A stretch of 55,851 nucleotides of DNA. Origin: Paenibacillus sp. PastM-3 (lineage in GTDB: Bacteria; Bacillota; Bacilli; Paenibacillales; Paenibacillaceae). A program made the position numbers and the translations under genes. The notes beneath the pieces are model-generated. The model did no database searches, was not told the DNA's origin, and worked only from the letters and a program-made list of their open reading frames with translations. Of the stretch, positions 5,817-14,540 are shown one piece after another. The stretch covers positions 1 to 55,851 of the forward strand of contig NZ_JARXXP010000030.1 of the NCBI RefSeq assembly GCF_029893965.1, given 5' to 3'. The number at the start of each line of letters is the position of its first letter. The stretch's first letter is position 1.

Positions 5817-7432
5817 ACCAAGGAACAAACAGCCTCCACATGCACCGTATGCGGGAACATATCCACCGGTGTAACCTCCACCGTCTTGTACCCGCCGTCC
5901 TCCAGCACCCGCAGATCCCGAGCAAGTGTCGACGGATTACACGACACATACACTACGCGTTCCGGCTGCATTTGCAGGATCGTATCCAGCAGTCGCGGAT
6001 CGCAGCCCTTGCGCGGCGGATCGACGACGATTACGTCCGGTGTGACGCCCTGTTCTTTCCAGTTCGGAATGACGTCCTCGGACGCCCCTACCTCGAACAC
6101 TACATTGTTCATATTATTAAGTTTCGCGTTTCCACGCGCATCTTCAATCGCTTCAGGCACAATCTCTACGCCGTATACCTTAGCCGCATGCTGTGCCAGG
6201 AACAGGGAGATCGTTCCGATGCCGCAGTAGGCATCGATGACGGTTTCTTTGCCGGTCAGTCCGGCGTATTCTACGGTTTTGCCGTACAGCACCTCGGTCT
6301 GTGCCGGATTCACCTGATAGAAGGAACGCGCTGAGATCGCGAACTGTACATCGCCGATGTAATCGTAGATCACGTCTCTGCCCCATAGGACACGGGTTTC
6401 GTTACCGAAGATCACGTTCGTGCGCTGGGTATTCACGTTCTGGCAGATGCTGACTACATCCGGCAGCTGCTCGCGGATGCTGCCTAGCCAAGCGTCCAGG
6501 TGCGGGATGTCGCGTCCATTGGTTACAAGGACGAGCATCATCTCGCCGGTGCGGAAGGCTTTCTTCACGACGACGTGGCGGAGCAGGCCGCGGCCGGTTT
6601 CTTCATTATAGGCGGAGATGCCGAGCTCTCTGCCGATGCCCTTCACCGCAGCTACGACGCTGTCGTTATGCTCGTGCTGGATCAGGCACGTCTCCATATC
6701 GACGATCCGGTGGCTGCCGCGGGCATAGAAGCCGCCGACCAGGCCGCCTTCGGTGACGCCGATCGGCACCTGGGCCTTGTTGCGGTAGCGCCAAGGCTCG
6801 TCCATGCCCAGCGTTGGGCGGACGATGATGCCGTCAGCCTGCGCCTCCCCGGCACTTGCACTTGCATTTGCACTTGCACTTGCACTCGCCTCTGCACTTC
6901 CACTCGCATTCGCACCTACTCCCTCAGCAAGCTCCGCCGCTCCTTCCGGACCGCCGTTCCCGGCTATCACATTTCTGCTCTCAGCTTCCGCGCCTCCGCT
7001 CCCGGCATTCGTGCCTCTACCCGGCGCCCCCGCTACCTGCAGCTTCCCGATCCGCTGCAGGTTGTCCACCACCAGCTGGCGTTTCCACGCCAGCTGGGCG
7101 GTGTAGTCCATGTGCTGCAGCTGGCAGCCGCCGCACTGGTCGTAGATGTCGCAGGGCGGCGCGATGCGGTCGCTGCTAGGCTGTACGAGCTTCAGCAGCT
7201 TGGCATAGCCATATTGCTTCTTGGTCTTAAGGACCTTGGCCTGCACCTTCTCACCGGGCAGGGCGCCCTGCACAAAGAGGGTAAAGCCTTCTACCCGGCC
7301 TACCCCTTCGCCTTCATGGGTCATGCCGATGATATCGAGCATAACCTCGTCATTCTTGCTCACTGGCAGATCGGCGGCAGGCGCCGAAGCTTCCCGGCTG
7401 CCACCCCGGCGTCCGCTGCGGTGTTTACTCAT
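5801..7432 (-). CDS. rlmCD: 23S rRNA (uracil-C5)-methyltransferase, TRAM and Fe-S type
   Basis: A SAM-dependent RNA methyltransferase that makes m5U in 23S rRNA. A TRAM domain spans about residues 28-85. Fe-S ligands are Cys94, Cys100, Cys103 and Cys249. The SAM-binding loop is VIDAYCGIGTISLFL; the catalytic region has VDPPRKGCD and YVSCNPSTLARDL. At 543 residues it is about 75-80 longer than usual. The excess is a low-complexity Gly/Ala/Ser segment at about 134-202 between the third and fourth Fe-S cysteines. The 3' end is shared with the prophage junction, so the last residues (LVYKGF) may have been supplied by the element. Confidence 0.92.
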   Translation of the reverse strand: MSKHRSGRRGGSREASAPAADLPVSKNDEVMLDIIGMTHEGEGVGRVEGFTLFVQGALPGEKVQAKVLKTKKQYGYAKLLKLVQPSSDRIAPPCDIYDQCGGCQLQHMDYTAQLAWKRQLVVDNLQRIGKLQVAGAPGRGTNAGSGGAEAESRNVIAGNGGPEGAAELAEGVGANASGSAEASASASANASASAGEAQADGIIVRPTLGMDEPWRYRNKAQVPIGVTEGGLVGGFYARGSHRIVDMETCLIQHEHNDSVVAAVKGIGRELGISAYNEETGRGLLRHVVVKKAFRTGEMMLVLVTNGRDIPHLDAWLGSIREQLPDVVSICQNVNTQRTNVIFGNETRVLWGRDVIYDYIGDVQFAISARSFYQVNPAQTEVLYGKTVEYAGLTGKETVIDAYCGIGTISLFLAQHAAKVYGVEIVPEAIEDARGNAKLNNMNNVVFEVGASEDVIPNWKEQGVTPDVIVVDPPRKGCDPRLLDTILQMQPERVVYVSCNPSTLARDLRVLEDGGYKTVEVTPVDMFPHTVHVEAVCSLVYKGF

Positions 7433-7550
7433 TGTTATATACTCACTTCTTTCATGATCTTCACTATTAATGATGCTAATAATTAACCCTATATTTATCT
7501 ATCGGTCTAAGACGTATCATCTACCAGTTCAAACCGTGTTATTCACATTA

Positions 7551-7601
7551 CAAAAGCTCCAGCTGACCCTGCGGGCCACCGCACGAATCAAGTGGAGCTT
7601 T
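7551..7601 (-). terminator. Intrinsic terminator after dgkB
   Basis: On the minus strand AAGCTCCA pairs with TGGAGCTT and is followed by TTTTG. The loop of about 31 bases contains a smaller GC-rich stem. It lies just after the dgkB stop. Confidence 0.6.
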
Positions 7602-7632
7602 ATCTTCTCTCGCTCTTTAACAATCTATTGCC

Positions 7633-8526
7633 CTAGTGATTCTGGGCAAAGATCCGCAGATGCTGCGGCAGAATCTCGAACCTGCCCGGCAGGGTGCCGC
7701 CAAGCTCACCATCCAGGTTCAGCTGGACGTAGCCCGGGGAGGTAACCTCCATTGCGTCGGTACGGAAGTACACGACTTTTTTGTCCTGCAGATGCTCCCC
7801 GCGGATGGCCAGAGTGACCAGCCGGACGAACTCGGCAAGGTTACACTTCTTGACTGCAATAACGTCGAACAGACCGTCGTCGATCCGGGCATCCGGAGCG
7901 AGCTTCTCGAAGCCGCCGACGGAGTTGGTGTTGGCGATCAGGAACAGCATGAACTCGTCATGGATCAGCTCCTGGCCGTTCGCGCGGATGTAGAGCTCCT
8001 GCGGCGACAGGCTGGCCATTTTCTCAATACCCTTCAGGTAGTAAGCAAGCTGGCCCATCATCGTCTTCAGTCTGCTTGGAACCTCGTATGTCAGCTCGGT
8101 CAGGCGTCCGCCGCCGGCTATATTAATGAAATAACGGTCATTGGCTTTGCCGAGGTCAATCAGGCGCGACTCCTGGCGCAGAATCAGATCGCAGGAATCC
8201 TCCCAGTTCTTCGGAATGCCCATCGCCCGGGCAAAATCATTGGTCGTACCCAGCGGCATTACACCGAGCGGAGGCCGGTTAGGCTTCTCTGCCATCCCGT
8301 TGATGACCTCGTTTAAGGTGCCGTCGCCGCCAGCCGCTATGATCAGATCATAGGTGCCGCGTTCAACGGCCTCAGCCGCTGCCGCCGTAGCATCGCCTTC
8401 CCCGGTTGTGGCATGGCAGGAGGCTTCAATGCCGCCAATATCCAGCCGCTCCAAAATGTCGGCGAGTCGTCTTTTCATTTCTTCCCGTCCAGAAGTGGGA
8501 TTATAAATCAATCTCGCAGTTTTCAT
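7633..8526 (-). CDS. dgkB: Diacylglycerol kinase, YegS/DgkB family
   Basis: This 297-residue soluble lipid kinase phosphorylates diacylglycerol to phosphatidate, recycling DAG made during lipoteichoic acid synthesis. Visible marks are RLIYNPTSGRE at the N-terminus, the nucleotide loop AAGGDGTLNEVINGM, GVMPLGTTNDFARAM, and the metal-site region near ARIDDGLFDV. Its neighbour rlmCD is also its neighbour in Bacillus (yerQ-yefA). Here dgkB precedes rlmCD, with a terminator between them. Length is normal. Confidence 0.93.
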   Translation of the reverse strand: MKTARLIYNPTSGREEMKRRLADILERLDIGGIEASCHATTGEGDATAAAAEAVERGTYDLIIAAGGDGTLNEVINGMAEKPNRPPLGVMPLGTTNDFARAMGIPKNWEDSCDLILRQESRLIDLGKANDRYFINIAGGGRLTELTYEVPSRLKTMMGQLAYYLKGIEKMASLSPQELYIRANGQELIHDEFMLFLIANTNSVGGFEKLAPDARIDDGLFDVIAVKKCNLAEFVRLVTLAIRGEHLQDKKVVYFRTDAMEVTSPGYVQLNLDGELGGTLPGRFEILPQHLRIFAQNH

Positions 8527-8712
8527 TACCGGAACGCCACCTGTGTATTAGAAATAGATAACCTTACTGATTATACCCAATTCCGCACCCTACAAGCAAT
8601 GTTCGAGGCGAAGCAGCCAAACTTTTTTGCTATACCAATCATCCTTCATCAGCAGGCCATCTAAATATATCTATGCGGCAGCACCCGGTTTCATTCCAAA
8701 AAAAGTGTTACT

Positions 8713-9480
8713 TTACTGCCCGCGCACCTGCTCCAGCATCACACGCACCTGCTGTTCAATCCAGTGCGGCAGCAGCGGATGCGGCAGCAGCGTCCGGCCG
8801 TTATAGGCATACGCAAGTCCTTGAAGCTGCCCGGGAAGAACTACCTTGGTAAAATACCCCTCACTCAAAAAGAGCGGAGCCACCAGCACATCGTAGCCCT
8901 GCCCTATCCAGTATTCCGCCCGCTCCCGCACCGTCCCGACGCTCAGCAGGCCGTAATCTGCCGCTGCTACACCGCTGACAGCGCGCACCCGCTCGGCCAG
9001 GGAGGAGATGCCCGCTTCCCAGCGCTGGCGGAAGCCGTCATGCTTGCTGCCGTGGCCGACGAGCAGGATCATCTCCCGCTCCGGGTTGGCCGACAGCCCG
9101 CGAAGCTTGTCCCAGAGCATAACGGCAATGTCCGGGTCGTCGTCGACCGGATAGCCGAAGTGGATGTTCGCCTGCACGGCGAACGGTTCAAGATCGGTCT
9201 CGCGCTCCGGCGCAGGCTTTGCGCCCAGTGCATATGCTATTTCATCTATATGCGTACTGCCCGATGAAACAAACAAGGGGACCACAACAATGTCTGTGAC
9301 CCCTGCATGTTCAAGCTCATTTATTCCGTCCTGAATCAGGCGGCCTTCCACCAGCTCGAGAAAAGACACCGCCACCGGCAGCGCCTCTCCAAGCGATAAC
9401 TGGTTCACTGCTTCATCGACAATCTTAACCCAGGCTGTATCCCGGGAGCCGTGACTGATGATTAGAACGCCCGGCTTCAT
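8713..9480 (-). CDS. CbiX/SirB-like sirohydrochlorin chelatase family protein
   Basis: This 255-residue protein has two chelatase half-domains. The first starts VLIISHGSRDTAW and contains VPLFVSSGSTHIDEI; the second has LLVGHGSKHDGF and APLFLSEGYFTKVVLPGQL. The histidines in these motifs ligate the metal. Family members insert cobalt or iron into sirohydrochlorin for cobalamin or siroheme. No other tetrapyrrole gene is nearby, so the true substrate is uncertain. The start lies four bases after the yerC stop, so the two are cotranscribed. Confidence 0.85.
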   Translation of the reverse strand: MKPGVLIISHGSRDTAWVKIVDEAVNQLSLGEALPVAVSFLELVEGRLIQDGINELEHAGVTDIVVVPLFVSSGSTHIDEIAYALGAKPAPERETDLEPFAVQANIHFGYPVDDDPDIAVMLWDKLRGLSANPEREMILLVGHGSKHDGFRQRWEAGISSLAERVRAVSGVAAADYGLLSVGTVRERAEYWIGQGYDVLVAPLFLSEGYFTKVVLPGQLQGLAYAYNGRTLLPHPLLPHWIEQQVRVMLEQVRGQ

Positions 9481-9484
9481 AATG

Positions 9485-9775
9485 TTAGCGCCCCAGACGT
9501 TCCAGCGTCATTTTGTAGCCGTCGTTGCCGTAATTGAGGCAGCGCTTCACCCGGGAGATGGTGGCTGTGCTCGCTCCGGTCTCGGCTTCGATCTGATTGT
9601 ATGTAGAACCCTTGCCCAGCATACGCGCAACCTCAAGACGCTGTGACAGGGACTGAATCTCATTCACGGTGCACAGATCGTCGAAGAAGACATAACATTC
9701 TTCCATATTTTTAAGTGTCAAAATGGCTTCGAATAATTGGTCAATACTTTTATCGTTTAGCTTCTTAAGCTGCAT
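9485..9775 (-). CDS. yerC: YerC/YecD family TrpR-like DNA-binding protein
   Basis: This 96-residue protein matches the TrpR-related YerC family. It has a helix-rich N-terminus (LKKLNDKSIDQLFEAILTL), a LTVNEI-like segment (LCTVNEIQSLSQRLEVARML), then the helix-turn-helix GSTYNQIEAETGASTATISRVKRCL. It is a probable DNA-binding regulator whose targets are unknown. The ATG follows AGGGGATG. Confidence 0.92.
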   Translation of the reverse strand: MQLKKLNDKSIDQLFEAILTLKNMEECYVFFDDLCTVNEIQSLSQRLEVARMLGKGSTYNQIEAETGASTATISRVKRCLNYGNDGYKMTLERLGR

Positions 9776-10214
9776 CGTAAATCATCCCCTAAAAAGTTTG
9801 GTCAGCATCATCTTCACGGATTAAGCATTATCCAAAACTGGCTTTAAAGCATTAAAGCTGTAAATTCAACAAGACTATCTTGCCTCTACTATATTGCACT
9901 GGGGCAGTTTTTTCAAGCATTAACGATTTCACGCTGTAAAGAACGAAAATGATGGACATTCGTCCACCCCAGACGCACATCTTATATTCAATTTGGATTA
10001 TACTTTATCTGCATCTGATAGGATTTACCGCCTTAACTATAGTACTACATAACCTCTGAAAATCAAGCATGGACACGGTTTCTTCACTTCCGCCCCATCC
10101 CTCTGGGCATCCGCCCTTTTCCGCTCTTATCCCGGTTATCCGGGCGTTTGACTATACCCTATGTTCGCCCATGACATACAGTATAGCAAACCAATAACGA
10201 AGGAATGTGATGTT
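9776..10214. other. Intergenic region between yerC and the 10215 gene
   Basis: This 439-base divergent region must hold promoters for yerC-cbiX (left) and the 10215 gene (right). An ATTATA at 9997-10002 could be a minus-strand -10 (TATAAT), but no good -35 partner was seen. No repeat or RNA element was recognised. Confidence 0.4.
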
Positions 10215-10763
10215 ATGCCTCATCATTACTATAATCATTCCCGCCGGGACGGGCGCTCATTAGCCGGTTCATATGCTCCGTCAGGCTATCCCGGCATCGG
10301 TTCCTACGTCCAGCAGCCTCCCCCGATTGAAGGCGGAATGCTGCCCGCACTCGGGACAGAGGCTGCGAATACGGCACTTGCCGTGCCTGTTGCCGCCGCT
10401 GAAGCAGCTCCCAAAGCCGGCGGACTGCTGGGCAATCTCGGAAATCTCGGCAACCTGGCCAACATGGAGCAGATCAAGGGGATTATTGACCGGATGGGCG
10501 GAATCGACGGCATTGTGAGCTCTATGGGTAAGGTCCAGAAGGTGGTCGAAGGCTTACAGCAGATGGCACCCATGGTGAAGCTGGTAATGGGCACTTTTGG
10601 TAAAAAGAAAGGCTCAGGCTCATTGGCAGCCGAAGAGGATGCCGCCATGTATCAGCCCAAACGCAAAAAAAGACGCCAGACCAAGCAGCGCCGCAAAGCT
10701 CCGTCCAAATCCAAAAACCGCCGGAAGTCCTCTCCATCCTCTGCTAAACGCCGCCGCTCCTAG
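10215..10763 (+). CDS. Hypothetical protein with strongly basic C-terminal tail
   Basis: The start is the ATG encoding MPHHYYNHSRRDG, with AAGGA upstream; a longer in-frame start exists at 10161 but is less likely. The 182-residue protein has an N-terminal Tyr/His/Pro-rich part, a middle helix with repeated GNLGNLGNLANMEQIKGI and QKVVEGLQQMAPMVKLVM, and about 45 residues of Lys/Arg-rich tail (KRKKRRQTKQRRK). The architecture is reminiscent of YqfQ-like spore-former proteins, but I cannot confirm this. The terminator overlaps its last codons. Confidence 0.7.
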   Translation: MPHHYYNHSRRDGRSLAGSYAPSGYPGIGSYVQQPPPIEGGMLPALGTEAANTALAVPVAAAEAAPKAGGLLGNLGNLGNLANMEQIKGIIDRMGGIDGIVSSMGKVQKVVEGLQQMAPMVKLVMGTFGKKKGSGSLAAEEDAAMYQPKRKKRRQTKQRRKAPSKSKNRRKSSPSSAKRRRS

Positions 10764-10784
10764 CGGTGGCGTTTAGCTTTTTTT
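10743..10784 (+). terminator. Strong intrinsic terminator overlapping the CDS end
   Basis: A GCTAAACGCC...GGCGTTTAGC stem with GC-rich inner pairs is followed by seven Ts. The 5' arm lies inside the last codons of the preceding gene. Confidence 0.9.
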
Positions 10785-10837
10785 ACCATGTGTACAGACC
10801 GGGGTCCCCGCAAAGTACCTGAGTCAGCTTTCATGTA

Positions 10838-10858
10838 AAAACCCCGCTTTGGGGGATA
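10838..10858 (-). terminator. Possible terminator after corA
   Basis: On the minus strand a short CCCC...GGGG stem is followed by TTTTT just past the corA stop. The stem is only four to five pairs, so the call is weak. Confidence 0.4.
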
Positions 10859-10862
10859 GCCG

Positions 10863-11822
10863 CTACTTAAACCACCCGCTCCGCCGGAACCAGAGGAACA
10901 TGCTTCCCCCAAGCGCCAGCATAACCAGCAGAATGACCGGATACCCGTAGGTCCAGTCAAGCTCCGGCATGACCCGGAAGTTCATCCCGTAGATGCCGGC
11001 GATCAGCGTCAGCGGCATGAAAACAGTGGTGATAACGGTCAGCGTCTTCATAATCGAATTCATCCGGTTGGAGTTGAGCGAGATATAGCTGTCCCGCAGA
11101 TCGGCGGTCATTTCACGGTCCACCTCGATCATGTCGGTCAGCTTCAGCAGATGGTCATGGATATCGCCGAAGTAGATCCGCTCCTCCCCGTTGCTCTGCA
11201 CATGCTGGGAGTTGACGATCCGGTACATCAGGTCGCGCATCGGCACAATGGTCCGCCGCAGCTTCAGCAGCCGTCCGCGCACCCGGAAGACCTGGCTCAT
11301 CAGCTCCTCCACGGATTCTTTTTCACCCATGCCCTCCAGATCTGCCAGCTCGTCCTCCAGATTGTACAGGCTCGGAAAATAACGGTCGACCAGTTTGTCC
11401 ATCACCGTATAGGCCGCTGCCACCGGGCCGCCCGACCAGCCTTTGCGGCTGTGGATTTCCGCCTGCACCAGCTCCCAGGCCTCGTCCATTTCCGGCTTAT
11501 GCTGGTGGTGGTAGGAGACGAGAAAGCTTGGACTCAGGAACAGGTCTACCTCCTCCGCCTCCAGAGTCTGCTCATTGAGTGCATGCAGCACAAAAAACTG
11601 CACGTCCTCATAATAATCCAGCTTCGGCCGCTGCAGGGTGTGCATGCAGTCCTCAATGGCCAGGGGATGAAAGTGAAAATAGCTGTCCAGCAGCCTTGTC
11701 TCTTCCGTTGTCGGTGCGTCGAAATCCGCCCAAATCCAGGCATAATCAGCCATCACAATGCCTTCAAGCGGCAAGCCGGTCAGCACCTCCCCCTGATGGG
11801 TTACCGCCAGTGTACGTATCAT
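10863..11822 (-). CDS. corA: CorA-family magnesium/divalent cation transporter
   Basis: This 319-residue protein has a long cytoplasmic N-terminal domain rich in acidic helices, then two C-terminal membrane segments (about 258-280 and 292-312). The family selectivity motif YGMNF follows the first segment. CorA forms pentameric Mg2+ channels in the plasma membrane. The ATG follows GGAGG at a good distance. The ending WFRRSGWFK is a typical basic tail. It is monocistronic by context. Confidence 0.93.
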   Translation of the reverse strand: MIRTLAVTHQGEVLTGLPLEGIVMADYAWIWADFDAPTTEETRLLDSYFHFHPLAIEDCMHTLQRPKLDYYEDVQFFVLHALNEQTLEAEEVDLFLSPSFLVSYHHQHKPEMDEAWELVQAEIHSRKGWSGGPVAAAYTVMDKLVDRYFPSLYNLEDELADLEGMGEKESVEELMSQVFRVRGRLLKLRRTIVPMRDLMYRIVNSQHVQSNGEERIYFGDIHDHLLKLTDMIEVDREMTADLRDSYISLNSNRMNSIMKTLTVITTVFMPLTLIAGIYGMNFRVMPELDWTYGYPVILLVMLALGGSMFLWFRRSGWFK

Positions 11823-12259
11823 GAATGAGACCTCCGTTTACTCCTGCTTCCAAGTGCTGCAGCGCTCTAATGCTACTATTGTACAGCATGAGGCAGCCTC
11901 CGCCCAAATTACAGATTGGACCAGACTTCTTCGCATAAAAAACAACCCTCAGCCCGCTGTTCAGCGGTTCCGAGGGGGGATTGGAATAGCCTGTTGCATT
12001 GAAGGATGGCCGTGACACACATATGCTTCGGAGAAGAGTTAATTGTAAGGCGAGCGGTTCCATCCCCTTGTCGTATGCTTATGCAAGGCATCCTCAGCAG
12101 CTAGTTGGATTTTCGCCACTTCATTTCAGTATTCCCCGGCCATTACGTCAGTTAGGTGGAAAAACGCTATCTAATTCCGGCTGTTTACCGCGCTGGAGGC
12201 CATTTCGGCGAAATGAAGTGACGTTTTTCCAATTAAATAGCACACATATCATCCGTCTC
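11823..12259. repeat. Intergenic long imperfect inverted repeat (12102-12238)
   Basis: A 437-base gap. The left arm has TAGTTGGATTTTCGCCAC followed by TTCATTTC; the right arm has GAAATGAAGTGACG followed by a degenerate copy ending TTAAATAG. Inside is a related AGGTGGAAAAACG segment. The 18-base left-end sequence recurs exactly near 44816, so this is a dispersed family in this genome. Nothing else was recognised in the gap. Confidence 0.7.
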
Positions 12260-13162
12260 TCAACGCCCCAAGCCCTCCAGCAGCTCCAGGTGCAGCACCT
12301 GCAGGAACTTCTTGATGTTGACCTTCACCTTGCCGGAATCCCGGCCCAGCTCGATCTCCTTCATCTTCAGCCGGACCTCCTCGAAGTCGAAATAGAGCGG
12401 CGCATAGTGCTCGAACTTCGGATTGCCGTAATCAGTCAGGCCGATTGAAGCCAGGTTGGCCAGCCCCGCGGACAGGGCGCGGCGCAGCCGCTGCTCAATC
12501 GCCTTCACTTCCTTGGCAGCCTCTGCGGGTGAGGATTTATAAGTGGCTGCGGCCATCTCGTACAGCTCTTTGAGCGGGGGAAGTGTGCGGTTATCCTCTC
12601 TGGCCGCCACCAGCTCCATCATCAGGATGATATCACGGCTGCCGCCCTCGGAGATCATGCCCATATTCATCAGAATCGGCTGGACAATCTCCTTCACGGT
12701 CCGTTTGTTTACCGCCGTCTGCGCCATTCCGAACTGCAGTCCCTCCAGCTTGCCAAGGCTTGACTTGATCTCATCCAGATAGCGGTTGATCGCATAGCGC
12801 TCATTCACCTTATGCAGCACCGATTCGACCTCGATTTTGTTGATCGGCTTACGGATGAAGAACTCTATGCCGCTGCGGTAGGCACGGCCGACCAAATCAC
12901 CGTTCTCGATCTGCGAGATCATCACGAACTTGGAGCGGCAGCCCTGGGCCTGCAGGGAATCGATTGTCTCAATGCCGTCCTGATCCGGCATAAGCAGATC
13001 CATCAGCACGATGTCGGGACGCTCCTCCAGAATCAGGCGTACGCCGTCCTGGCCGCCTTCGGCTGTGCCAACCACTTCTCCAAGCCCGCTGTCTTCGATA
13101 ATATGCTGCAGCATTCTTCTGGCCGTTGCATCGTCATCCACAATACAAAAAGATAATGGCAT
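12260..13162 (-). CDS. glnL: Response regulator, GlnL (YcbB) type
   Basis: This 300-residue regulator has a REC domain at 1-120 (acidic pocket at Asp9-Asp11, phospho-acceptor Asp55 in DIVLMDLLMPDQDG, conserved Lys in FIRKPINKIE). A YcbB-type DNA-binding domain occupies about 140-285 and ends LQVLHLELLEGLGR. The Bacillus GlnK-GlnL pair responds to glutamine and activates a glutaminase/transporter operon. Here it lies three bases after the kinase gene and downstream of a glutamine-type ABC transporter, so the same signal is inferred. Confidence 0.87.
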   Translation of the reverse strand: MPLSFCIVDDDATARRMLQHIIEDSGLGEVVGTAEGGQDGVRLILEERPDIVLMDLLMPDQDGIETIDSLQAQGCRSKFVMISQIENGDLVGRAYRSGIEFFIRKPINKIEVESVLHKVNERYAINRYLDEIKSSLGKLEGLQFGMAQTAVNKRTVKEIVQPILMNMGMISEGGSRDIILMMELVAAREDNRTLPPLKELYEMAAATYKSSPAEAAKEVKAIEQRLRRALSAGLANLASIGLTDYGNPKFEHYAPLYFDFEEVRLKMKEIELGRDSGKVKVNIKKFLQVLHLELLEGLGR

Positions 13163-13165
13163 CCC

Positions 13166-14455
13166 CTACTCCTCCTTCCGCAGCCCGCTTGCCGGCAATT
13201 TAATCTGGAACCTGGCCCCTCCGAGCTCCGAGACTGGCTCAACGGTGATCTGCCCGGCGAATAAATCGACAATATCCTGCACATGTGACAGCCCGATTCC
13301 CGTAGCCGCCACGCCTTCCTGATCGAACTTGGTCGTAAAGCCCGGCTCAAACAGCAGCTCACGGTCACGCTCCTTAATACCGCCGCCGCTGTCAGTCACG
13401 GTAAAGACGGTATAATCCCCTTCTTCATGCACATCCAGATTGATGCTGCCTTTCCCTTTTATCACTTCAACCGCATTAGCTGTAAGATTACCAAGCAGAG
13501 TCAACAGGGGAGTATAGCTGGCGGTAGTATAGTCAGAGGTCATATTCAGCGAGAACTGAATCTGTTTGCCCAGCATTTCTGCGTATTTGGCATTGCTCTT
13601 CATAGTAAACCTCATGATGACAGACAGCGGGAGATCACCGGTCACCTCACGGTCCACCAGCTTCACCAGCCCTGCCAGAATGCGCTGTGAATCCTTCTTC
13701 ACTTCATGGATCTGCTGCGTAATATCGAGCACCTGGCGGCTGTAAGGCTGCATCGCTTCCTCGGCTTTAAGGCTGCGGTACAGATCGTAGCTGCTTAACG
13801 TGACACGCTCCAGGGTACCAATTGATTTTTCGAGATAAAAGACCTCACCATACAGCCCTGAGCTGAAGCTAAGCATCTGCTCCATCCGCCGGTTCTGCTC
13901 GCGCTGCTTAACCCGCAGCTGGCTGACGGAGATACTGCTGTATACCCCGGTTGTAAAATAGGTGCGGATGACGGCAATCGCCATCAGAAACGTCCATTCA
14001 TTCAGCCGGAAGGAGGCCGAGTCCAGCACAATCAGCCGGGTGAGCAGCTCCATTTCGTTCGACAGAAGATCAATTACGGCTGCTGCCCCGCCCAATACGA
14101 GCGGATGGAACGTATCGATCCGGCTTTTGATCAGATTCATCAGCAAAGCAAATACAATATAATAAACCATGGCCGAGAAATGGATAGTCAGGCTCTCAAT
14201 AGCCGAAGCTCCGCTGCCTCCAATAGCATCCATCCCGGTGCGGAACAACAGGACCACTATTCCCGTTACAATCCCTGTCGTAATATAAGGCAGATGCCTC
14301 ATTAAAAGCAAAAACAGCAGAAACGCGCTGCTGCCTAATGCAATCCGGAAAACATCGCCGTCAAACGGATTAATTTTGAATTCTCCGGCTATCGCTGTAC
14401 CAAAAGCTGCCATGAATATCTGTACAGCTCTGTTTTTGAGTATAGATTGTCCCAT
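13166..14455 (-). CDS. glnK: Sensor histidine kinase, GlnK (YcbA) type
   Basis: The N-terminal 190 residues hold several membrane segments. A coiled linker (VKQREQNRRMEQMLSF) and a SpoB/DUF-type dimerisation region with a candidate His (DITQQIHEVKKDSQRIL) follow. The GHKL ATPase domain shows NLTANAVEV, VTDSGGG and GIGLSHVQDIV. The ATG start has GGAG eight bases upstream; a GTG two codons earlier is possible. It is paired with glnL and downstream of the transporter, so it probably senses glutamine or transporter activity. Confidence 0.85.
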   Translation of the reverse strand: MGQSILKNRAVQIFMAAFGTAIAGEFKINPFDGDVFRIALGSSAFLLFLLLMRHLPYITTGIVTGIVVLLFRTGMDAIGGSGASAIESLTIHFSAMVYYIVFALLMNLIKSRIDTFHPLVLGGAAAVIDLLSNEMELLTRLIVLDSASFRLNEWTFLMAIAVIRTYFTTGVYSSISVSQLRVKQREQNRRMEQMLSFSSGLYGEVFYLEKSIGTLERVTLSSYDLYRSLKAEEAMQPYSRQVLDITQQIHEVKKDSQRILAGLVKLVDREVTGDLPLSVIMRFTMKSNAKYAEMLGKQIQFSLNMTSDYTTASYTPLLTLLGNLTANAVEVIKGKGSINLDVHEEGDYTVFTVTDSGGGIKERDRELLFEPGFTTKFDQEGVAATGIGLSHVQDIVDLFAGQITVEPVSELGGARFQIKLPASGLRKEE

Positions 14456-14540
14456 CAACACTACTCCTGCTTATGATGTTGTCAACTATACTACCATAAC
14501 CTTGATTTCTTTTATATACCTGACATGCTTTTTCCGGAAA

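Noticed and set aside
6853..6912. Short hexamer repeats as a regulatory element
   Set aside because: They lie inside the continuous rlmCD frame and encode an Ala/Ser run; coding slippage explains them.
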